Shown here in pieces: positions 57,303-64,000 of a stretch of 64,000 nucleotides of DNA. The notes below the pieces were generated by a model. The model saw only the letters and a list, made by a program, of their open reading frames with translations, was not told the DNA's origin and searched no databases. How positions within the stretch are numbered: position 1 is the stretch's first letter; every line of letters begins with the position of its first letter. The translations under genes were made by a program, and so were the position numbers. The stretch spans positions 2,976,001 to 3,040,000 of the forward strand of contig NC_067203.1 in assembly GCF_026262505.1 (NCBI RefSeq), read 5' to 3'. Source of the DNA: Trichomonas vaginalis G3. Lineage: Eukaryota > Parabasalia > Trichomonadida > Trichomonadidae.

Positions 57303-57318
57303 TTTTAATGGAGATAAA
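57303..57318. promoter_or_regulatory. 16-bp divergent promoter spacer
   Basis: TTTTTAATGGAGATAAA-like spacer between the start codons of the jelly-roll candidate (57302, minus) and the ATPase (57319, plus). The shortest of the divergent pairs here. Confidence 0.45.
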
Positions 57319-58206
57319 ATGAAGCATTTAATACATGATGTAGATGAAGACATGAATGAAACTACAGACAAACTTAACTCTTCTCTCATTCTTCCTTTCA
57401 GTAAGGACTATGAGTTCTGTTCAAATGGTGTTTATTTCTATTGTGGAAAGATGGGTTCAGGTAAGACATTTAACCTCATTCGTCATATACTCATAACAGA
57501 GCGTTTAGGAAACGACTCTTACTATGACCAAATCATTATATCAGCAACTTCAGACTCTATGGATTCAACAGCGAAAACATTTATGTCAAAAGTTCAAGCC
57601 TCTATCGTTAAAGTTCCAGACAGTGAACTCATTGAATTTCTTCAACGTTACATTCGACGTAAGAGAAAATATTATGCCATCGTAGAGTTCATACAGTCAG
57701 GAATGCAAAAGACTTCTGAGGAGATGGAAAGAATTATTGACAAACACCACTTACGACAATACTCAGGAGTTTACGATATGAAACGACTTACAAACTACAT
57801 TCTGTCAAAACTTTCAAAATACCCCTTCAAAAAGTATCCTTCAAACACTCTGCTCGTTTGTGATGATTTCGCCGGAAAAGGTTTAGTGTCAAAACCAGAC
57901 TCACCATTAGCTAACATCATTACTAAAGTCAGACATTACCACTTAACTGTAGCAATACTTATGCAAACATGGAGGTTTTTAGCTTTAAACATAAAACGTC
58001 TCATAACTGACTTCGTTATCTTTCAAGGTTTCTCACGCTATGACATTGAACTCAGTTGGAAACAGTCAGGTATAACATTACCTTTTGAAGAAATTTGGGA
58101 AGCATATAAGTCTCTCATCTCTCCTCGTTCATACTTTGAGATTCATATCATGACTAATACCATTAAAGTCAAAAATATTCCATGGGAACGACCAACATTG
58201 TTTTAA
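57319..58206 (+). CDS. ATP: Packaging ATPase (element D)
   Basis: 295 residues, intact. P-loop YCGKMGSGKTFNLI (~residue 44), Walker B NTLLVCDDFAGKG (~180), sensor VAILMQTWRFL (~215), C-terminal ITDFVIFQGFSRYDIELSW and a final strand pair. A32/FtsK-HerA-type ATPase. Its 3' end overlaps the convergent gene by 4 bp. Confidence 0.85.
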   Translation: MKHLIHDVDEDMNETTDKLNSSLILPFSKDYEFCSNGVYFYCGKMGSGKTFNLIRHILITERLGNDSYYDQIIISATSDSMDSTAKTFMSKVQASIVKVPDSELIEFLQRYIRRKRKYYAIVEFIQSGMQKTSEEMERIIDKHHLRQYSGVYDMKRLTNYILSKLSKYPFKKYPSNTLLVCDDFAGKGLVSKPDSPLANIITKVRHYHLTVAILMQTWRFLALNIKRLITDFVIFQGFSRYDIELSWKQSGITLPFEEIWEAYKSLISPRSYFEIHIMTNTIKVKNIPWERPTLF

Positions 58207-58604
58207 AGTTTAACCTTCAATTGACTGATGGTAAACAAATTCCATGCATCTCTGTCGCCATTTCTGTTAATATTTTTGCTGTCATTCATATCATCCACTT
58301 CCCCATCCGTTAGCTTTTGAGGATATGCGTTAGAATAGCTGTTCTTAAATGAAGGCTTTTCACCTTTGAGAGCATAAACTCTATAACTTTCTGCATACTT
58401 TATGTTTGAACCTCCTGAGCCATCATTGACATAAATTTTTATAGGCTTCCACCCTTTGTTCATGTTCCTGCTTCTTCCCTTTGCTCTTTTGTTCAGTAGT
58501 TCTACATCTTTATACACAGCACCTGTCTCAGTGAATTCAACAATATTTTCATTCGTTAGCTTTACATTCAAACCCTTGTCGAGTATATTGTTCATTTCAT
58601 ACAT
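58203..58604 (-). CDS. Hypothetical Maverick protein, 133 residues
   Basis: The start at 58604 (MYEMNNILDKG) is chosen over the in-frame ATG at 58721, because the latter would run through the start of the divergent gene at 58630; the 25-bp spacer then fits the pattern. N-terminal strands, basic middle (KRAKGRSRNMNKGWKPIKIY), polar C terminus. Unknown function. Confidence 0.5.
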   Translation of the reverse strand: MYEMNNILDKGLNVKLTNENIVEFTETGAVYKDVELLNKRAKGRSRNMNKGWKPIKIYVNDGSGGSNIKYAESYRVYALKGEKPSFKNSYSNAYPQKLTDGEVDDMNDSKNINRNGDRDAWNLFTISQLKVKL

Positions 58605-58629
58605 ATAAAAGGTTTTTATTCTATATGAA

Positions 58630-59244
58630 ATGAGAAGCAAATCCATCTTAGCTGGTGCCGTTAATGTTCCAATTGAACCAACATCAAATGTTGACTCACG
58701 AACGACAAACAATATTGTCATAAAGAACTATAGTTCAGAGTGTTTGAAAGAACCAGAACCAGAGCTGAAATCCGTGAATTTAAACTCAGCTTCAAACGCT
58801 AACGCTACATCAGATGTTAAGTTAGAGTATCCACCACTGGACCAAATTCTTTCAAGAGACGCCAACGACAACCCTTACACAAATGTTCAAACAAATCCTT
58901 CAGATAACGTAGACCATTACCTTCTTCAGTTATACCAAACAATTTTACTCAAAGACGATAAGAAGCTTTTGACAAATCTTATAAGTAAGAACCAAATAAT
59001 TCTAACAAAGGAGGACCTTGAAAATGTTATCTCACGAATAACAGGGAAACAATGTGTCATTGACTATCTCGACCCTGAAATCGAATGCTGTGGTCAAACT
59101 CCACTATTCATGAAAATAGGTAACATCCGCATCATTGAAATACCAGGAACTACAGGAGTTGAGTTTAAGTATAAATATTCGAACGAGTATACAAAACTAT
59201 CTACTGACTATAAACTTTGTTTGAAATATGTTTTAGTAAATTAA
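58630..59244 (+). CDS. CCG-motif Maverick protein (element D)
   Basis: 204 residues, intact. The N-terminal half is polar and Asn/Ser-rich. The C-terminal unit reads LYQTILLKDDKKLLTNLISKN, DYLDPEIECCGQTPLF, IRIIEIPGTTGVEFKYKYS, then YKLCLKYVLVN. Same core as in elements A-C. Confidence 0.6.
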   Translation: MRSKSILAGAVNVPIEPTSNVDSRTTNNIVIKNYSSECLKEPEPELKSVNLNSASNANATSDVKLEYPPLDQILSRDANDNPYTNVQTNPSDNVDHYLLQLYQTILLKDDKKLLTNLISKNQIILTKEDLENVISRITGKQCVIDYLDPEIECCGQTPLFMKIGNIRIIEIPGTTGVEFKYKYSNEYTKLSTDYKLCLKYVLVN

Positions 59245-59255
59245 AGCAGTCAGGA

Positions 59256-59287
59256 GGCTCTTTGAGCCCATCTTGGCGCTTTGCGCC
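59256..59287. terminator. Pair of GC-rich mini-hairpins after the CCG gene
   Basis: GGCTC-TTT-GAGCC (59256-59268) and GGCGC-TTT-GCGCC (59275-59287), 5-bp stems with TTT loops, followed by a T/A-rich run (AAAAAAAATTTC) between two convergent genes. Position and form fit a 3'-end or terminator signal, though the same hairpin type also occurs within genes. Confidence 0.5.
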
Positions 59288-59304
59288 GTTAGTCAAAAAA
59301 AATT

Positions 59305-59547
59305 TCAAGTTAGCAATTTGTAATATCTGTCCAAAACTTCTTCAACAGTATTGAATTCATCTTCATAATGCAAACCTAATCTTATTGACTTGGTGCAGTT
59401 TTCACTAACACAATATTTTTCTGTTCTCTTGACTGACATAACTAACTCATTTGTTTCATCAAACAGCAACAACCAAAGTTCATGACCTAATACATAACAT
59501 TCATACTTTATATTTTTAGCTCTGAGTTCTCTTGTAAGCTGTTGCAT
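59305..59547 (-). CDS. Hypothetical Maverick protein, 80 residues
   Basis: Small alpha/beta protein, MQQLTRELRAKNIKYECYVLGHELWLLLFDE..., with three cysteines. It overlaps the 3' end of the minor capsid gene by about 40 bp in another frame. Unknown function. Confidence 0.45.
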   Translation of the reverse strand: MQQLTRELRAKNIKYECYVLGHELWLLLFDETNELVMSVKRTEKYCVSENCTKSIRLGLHYEDEFNTVEEVLDRYYKLLT

Positions 59548-60284
59548 TTAATATTTTCTAAAAAGTCAACTTCAACAGTCATTCGCACTGGTGCCTTCAG
59601 TTCTACAGGCTCTCCTTGAAAGTCAACAAGTCTGAATTGCATGTCTTTCAAATTATGAGGACTAATGCGAACCCATTTACCTAAATGAGTTGCTATGACA
59701 GGAACGTTTGGAATGAACATTGAATTTACTTCATAACAGAAGGATTTATATTCTACTGAACCTTTACTATTAACTCCTGAAATACCTGTGACATTAGCTA
59801 TTTTTGACTCAATGTACAAACAATTGCCATAACATACGTATGGAACAGATTTCATCTCAATCGTTTTGTCAACACTTTTCAAAGGAAATGTCATATGGTA
59901 TGCTCCCAGAAGCAATTGAACTCTATGACTCATTCGTGTTATCTTAAACTCCTTCACATAACTGAACTTCAAAACTCCTGCAATAAGTTTAACATTCATT
60001 AAGTTTTCTCCGTTATCCTTGTTTATTGTAGTATTTATGAGAGCATTTAACACTCCAGCTAATGTTTCCATCTTATATTCTACATTATTGTGAAATCTTA
60101 TTTCGTGCTTCTTTCCATCTATTTCAAGCTCCATGAAATCTGTTTCGTCAGTTATAACGAATGAAGCAATAGTATTAAAGTCAACCATTCTGAATGCAAG
60201 TGGCTCATTCTGTAGACCTAAGTTTGTTTGTAGTTTTACTGTCCCGTATTCGTTCGGGTATGTACTTTGCAAATAGAACAACAT
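59508..60284 (-). CDS. Minor capsid (penton-like) protein, element D
   Basis: 258 residues from the start at 60284 (MLFYLQSTYPNEYG), chosen because it lies 17 bp from the divergent fibre start. Core: RVQLLLGAYHM, CLYIESKIANVTGIS, then the ending MQFRLVDFQGEPVELKAPVRMTVEVDF, the typical Polinton minor capsid strand-turn-strand. Intact. Divergent pairing of minor capsid and fibre suggests co-expression of the vertex parts. Confidence 0.7.
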   Translation of the reverse strand: MLFYLQSTYPNEYGTVKLQTNLGLQNEPLAFRMVDFNTIASFVITDETDFMELEIDGKKHEIRFHNNVEYKMETLAGVLNALINTTINKDNGENLMNVKLIAGVLKFSYVKEFKITRMSHRVQLLLGAYHMTFPLKSVDKTIEMKSVPYVCYGNCLYIESKIANVTGISGVNSKGSVEYKSFCYEVNSMFIPNVPVIATHLGKWVRISPHNLKDMQFRLVDFQGEPVELKAPVRMTVEVDFLENIKCNSLQENSELKI

Positions 60285-60301
60285 TTTATTCTCATTAAAA
60301 T
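60285..60301. promoter_or_regulatory. 17-bp divergent promoter spacer
   Basis: TTTATTCTCATTAAAAT between the start codons of minor capsid (minus) and fibre (plus). It includes TCATT, a fit to the trichomonad initiator TCA(C/T)(A/T). Confidence 0.5.
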
Positions 60302-63051
60302 ATGAGTATAGCTGCATATGCGTATGAAGCTGACAGAGCTAAACGTTTATATTTTGGTCAATACTCTCTCACACTTACTGACAAATATATTGTTATTTCT
60401 GATGGAAATACTGAGAAATATATAACATGGAAGGACTATGAAAAGTTTGACCCAATTTTAACTCCATGCACTATGCCATTCATTGTAAATGGTGAAGTTG
60501 TCATGAAGAACGACACAACAGTATATAAGTCTGTTCATGAAGCGTTAGAATATATGTTGAATTATAATCCCGAAAGATTTGACCCAAGCACTACGCCATG
60601 TGCAATGCCTTTTATTAAGGATGGTGAAATCGTAAGGGTTCCGAATTCAACGGTTTATACTGCTGTTCAAAACAGTTTACAAAACATTTTAGCGAATATC
60701 TTTAATTCAGAAACTACAGAAATAAAATTACCGTATATAACAGATGCTAAAGAAATTAAATCAAAAACAACAACATTATTTACGTCACTTAATGATTTAA
60801 TGACTTATATCATTAATATTCCTGCACCAACTACAGCATTTGATCCAAACTCGACGGTTTGCAGTGTACCTTTCATAAATGACAGTTCATTAATTACTTT
60901 AAGGGATTCGACAGTAAATGAATCATTAAAGGCGTCATTAATGAAAATCATTGATTTTAATTCATTCACGAATACATATAATTCATTCATTAATGTTTCA
61001 TATGCTTCTAAAGAAGGTGAGCCAAAAACTATCAATAAAGCGGTGTATGAAATAAAAGCATCGACGACGAAATTGAATTCGTTAACTTTTGACGGTGATA
61101 GTTTCGTTAATGACATAACATCGGGGAAAACAATTTTAACGAAAGAATACTTAAAATCTCATGTTAGTGAGTTCGTTGAAATTGAAAAAGAAGGTGGAAT
61201 TAAGTTCGATCCACTGAATTTCATTTTCAGCTTAGCGAATGCGGGTGTTAGTTTCGCTGAATGGACAACTATACAGAGTGAAATAAATGCAATATGGACG
61301 TTTTTGGGGTCAAAAGCGGGAATGGGTGAGCTTGTAAATGCTGCAAGAACATTAGGTGAAACAGGAAATTTTGTAGATGGTTTTAAAAGACTTGTTTCAA
61401 ATGTTTTAACAAACACCAAGAAATTATTTAGATATACCATACATAACGGTCAGATTTTCGAACAGGTAGCAACAAACCCTCCGGTTATGGCTGCGTTGAT
61501 GATGGTTAGAGATATAAAACCACGTAACGACGGAACGAAGAACATGAACAACAGGATACTGGTCGGGTTATTCGAGACATTAAAAATGTGTATCCTGAAG
61601 TTATTGATTTATTTAGAGGAGTTAATGATTCAATTTCAAAACATTCTATAACCCTCGATGAAGAGAATAAATTAACAGATTATATATTCGTCATTATTGC
61701 AGAATTAATGAAGAGAATAAATGAAAAAGGAATTGGTGATATCATTAATGTCAGCGATGTAATGATGAAAAGAAATTTTGACTCATTATTTACAGAACCG
61801 AAAACAGAATATAGTCTTTATGACGTAATTACCGAATTAATGAAAAAGATTAATGATAATAAGAGTTCTGGCGGAAGAGTTGAATTAGAAGTGAATGATG
61901 TTAATGAGAAATTAGCCGAAAAAGCAGACAAAAATGAGCTTTTAGCTCTGAGTGATAAAGTCAAGAACCACGTTCATTATATAACTTCAGACAAACAGAT
62001 TATAACGGACTACCATGGATATTTAACACGAAGTGATGAAGTGAAGACGGAAGATGTTAATGAAAGAAGATATAAATACATTCGTGCTAAAGGTTATGAC
62101 ATAAGCTGTACTGCACAGTATGACACGGGTAAAGCACCAGAAGCATTTAGTTATAACGATGAAATTTATGCCTCTACTTTCTCTGTTAAAGGTGTATTAG
62201 TTGAACCAAGATTTACTTTGAGAGTTAAGTCAAAAATAACGTTTGAAGATGCTATTAAAAGTAAAGCTGACAAAGATGAACTCGAAGCAATGAACAAAGT
62301 TTTGAAATCTCATAAACACAACATCTCCGATATAAATGAACTTCAAGCTACATTAGACAGTAAAGCCGACAAGAACCATACACATAAATCCTTCACTACT
62401 GTTAGAGCAGACGACATAATATTGAACTATACCCTTGGTTCAAGTGCACCTTTAGAGAATCCAAGTACAAGCGTAAAAGATACACTAAACTCCTTAAATA
62501 GTAAATGTATGAACATTGAAGGTCATGTCAGAAACTTTGAAACACATGAACTACCAGCAATGTTAGATAAAAAAGCAGACAAAACAGAGCTTCAAACATT
62601 AAAGACTGAAATACTTCAAACATTATATCCTATAGGCTCTATTTATACGTCAATGAACTCAACAAATCCAGAAACAGTTCTGGGTTTTGGTACGTGGAAG
62701 CAGATTGTAGATAAATTCTTATACTGTGCTAGATATTCAAAGCAAACAGGAGGTTCGAAGAAAATTAAAGAAGCAAACCTTCCACCGCACACTCATACAG
62801 GAACTACAAACACAACAGGTAATCATTCACATTCAATAACAAAAAGAGGTTATACAAATCTTGCAGCAGGTTCGGATAGACAGGGAATGAATAGATATGA
62901 TATTTCAACTGACCCAGTAGATTCAAACGCAGGTATTTTCTGTGGAACCACAGGAAATCATTCACACACTTTCACAACAAATCCAACGGGTTCGGGTGCA
63001 GATTACATGCCACCATTTGTGACTGTATTCGCATGGTACCGCGTTCAATGA
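60302..63051 (+). pseudogene. Long fibre protein with phage tail-collar-type tip (element D)
   Basis: About 900 residues over the locus. The N-terminal virion-side domain (RLYFGQYSLTLTDKYIVISDGN) is followed by about four ~44-residue repeats around FDP-(S/L)T-C-(M/V)PFI--GEI (60446, 60578, ~60725, 60839), a helical shaft, KADK hendecads, an HVHYITSDKQIITD-type beta segment, further shaft with DKNHTHKSF, then the tip, nearly identical in DNA to that of element B (62610-62810) and ending DYMPPFVTVFAWYRVQ. Broken, about one break. Confidence 0.75.
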
Positions 63052-63055
63052 ACGC
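63041..63055. terminator. Mini-hairpin across the fibre stop codon
   Basis: GCGTTC-AAT-GAACGC, perfect 6-bp stem; the TGA stop overlaps the loop and right arm. The last residues (YRVQ) differ from those of the other three fibres, as if the hairpin had replaced the original end. Confidence 0.6.
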
Positions 63056-63091
63056 GCTTGAGCCTAGAATAAAATCTTTAACTTTACATAA

Positions 63092-64000
63092 ATGAGCTTG
63101 AAAGAAGTATTCGAACAACATCCATGGAGGTCATTTAAGAAGTTCAATGAAGCAGCAAAAAGTTGGGGATTTACTAACAGAGCTGAAGTGAAAAAGTTCT
63201 TTGACAAAAATGTTGTACATCAAACAAAAATAAACCCTTACGACTACTTTTTACCAATTTACTCCAACACTCCTGACGCATACCAATTTGACACTCTCAT
63301 TCAAAGCAGAAAAGGAGGACATAAACCATTCCTCATCTTCATTAATGTTAACACTCGCAAAGCTTTTGCGTATATAATGAAAAATAAAGGAACTCGTGAA
63401 GTGTTAAGAGTTTTACAAAAGTTTGTAGCAGAACATAGCCCAAGTACTTTAACATCAGACCAGGATTCAGCATACCTCAGCAATGAAATCACAGAATTTC
63501 TCATTAAGCATAACATAACTCACTACACTACTGAAGACCATAACCATAACATACTCGGCATCATAAACCGCTTCATAAGGACTCTCAGAGATTTAAATCA
63601 AGAGCGAGACTTTACCGAAGAAACAATGAAACATTTTCTCGAAGTATATAATTCCTCAACACATTCTACAACAGGACATACACCAAATTCAATGACACAA
63701 CAACAAGAAGAAAAGTATATACAAAAGAAACGAAGCCAAACACAAAATATCAGAAATTCAACACAATTTACCCTCATTCCTGGTACAAAAGTTCGTGTAG
63801 TTCTTGACGACAAACCGTTGACAAAGAAACGTTTAAGGTTAAGTCGAAATTATTATATAGTAGACTCTACGCAAGGTAATGGATATCTTATAAAAGCTGC
63901 CGACGACTCTATTGCGTTTTATCCTCGTCATAAATTAGTCGAAAGTAGTAATGGCAAACTTGCTGAAACCATTGACGAAGCAAAGCGAGGAGTGGTTATT
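63092..64000 (+). CDS. INT: Maverick integrase (element D), runs off the window
   Basis: 303 codons open to the window edge. N-terminal helical region (MSLKEVFEQHPWRSFKKF), rve core (PDAYQFDTLIQ, INVNTRKAFAYIMKNKGTREVL, LTSDQDSAYLSN, NHNILGIINRFIRTLRDLN, YNSSTHSTTGHTPNSM), then an SH3/chromo-like tail (GTKVRVVLDDKPL...YYIVDSTQGNGYLIKAADD). The best-preserved integrase in the window. Starts 41 bp after the fibre gene on the same strand. Confidence 0.85.
   Translation, partial: MSLKEVFEQHPWRSFKKFNEAAKSWGFTNRAEVKKFFDKNVVHQTKINPYDYFLPIYSNTPDAYQFDTLIQSRKGGHKPFLIFINVNTRKAFAYIMKNKGTREVLRVLQKFVAEHSPSTLTSDQDSAYLSNEITEFLIKHNITHYTTEDHNHNILGIINRFIRTLRDLNQERDFTEETMKHFLEVYNSSTHSTTGHTPNSMTQQQEEKYIQKKRSQTQNIRNSTQFTLIPGTKVRVVLDDKPLTKKRLRLSRNYYIVDSTQGNGYLIKAADDSIAFYPRHKLVESSNGKLAETIDEAKRGVVI

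Noticed and set aside
58605-58721. Longer start (58721) for the 133-residue gene
   Set aside because: It would read through the start of the divergent CCG gene; the 58604 start fits the spacer rule.
2137-64000. Adenain-like maturation protease
   Set aside because: No gene with a convincing His/Asp/Cys arrangement was seen in any element; not annotated.
1-64000. rRNA and tRNA genes
   Set aside because: No cloverleaf with T-loop consensus and no conserved rRNA core segments noticed.

Overview
The window looks like nuclear DNA of Trichomonas vaginalis or a close trichomonad. It is AT-rich, its genes have no obvious introns, and it is packed with Maverick/Polinton elements. It also holds a Tvmar1-like mariner with a TA duplication and KilA-N genes. 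No rRNA or tRNA was seen. About 95% of the window is virus-like Maverick DNA. The only probable host DNA is about 24126-24330 and 41481-43061.

Layout. (A') 1-2036 is a fragment of a Maverick structural cluster (MCP end, a 139-residue gene, a CCG-family gene, minor capsid start). It is repeated in inverted orientation at 17868-19901 with about 1% difference and ends at a 100-base gap. (A) 2137 to about 24125 is a large, decayed Maverick region: fibre, integrase, three small genes, PolB, a jelly-roll candidate, a repeat-rich zone with KilA-N genes, 22-bp palindromic arrays, packaging ATPase, an SSB-like gene, SF3 helicase, minor capsid, CCG gene, MCP and two large internal virion candidates. 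(B) 24331-41480 is a complete 17,150-bp Maverick with about 407-bp terminal inverted repeats and a perfect 6-bp target duplication. It sits at the very 3' end of a host seven-span membrane protein gene. A mariner (30954-32259) lies inside its minor capsid gene. (C) about 43.1-54.9 kb is a partial Maverick of a third family: ATPase, structural genes, fibres with an Asp-box propeller, a Dam-type methyltransferase and an SSB-like gene. It carries a 650-bp MULE-like MITE with 9-bp duplications. (D) about 55 kb to the window end is a fourth family and the least decayed: ATPase, CCG gene, minor capsid, long fibre, and an integrase that runs off the edge.

How the genes work together. PolB, SF3 helicase and the SSB-like protein would copy the DNA. 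The integrase inserts it. MCP and minor capsid build an adenovirus-like shell that the A32/FtsK-type ATPase fills. Small amphipathic proteins resemble membrane-active or core proteins. Every element also has a trimeric-fibre gene ending in a phage tail-collar-type tip. The tip modules come in two versions shared between otherwise unrelated elements, which suggests swapping of host-recognition parts as in phages. Genes are packed as in viruses: many divergent pairs have only 16-25 bp between start codons, and some neighbours abut as TAAATG.

The most unusual signals are the phage-type fibres with swapped tips, GC-rich mini-hairpins (often in pairs 2-6 nt apart) inside and beside Maverick genes, a CCG-motif protein family present in all four elements, and an SSB-like acidic-tailed family. 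All Maverick genes are treated here as fossils; broken ones are only noted as such.
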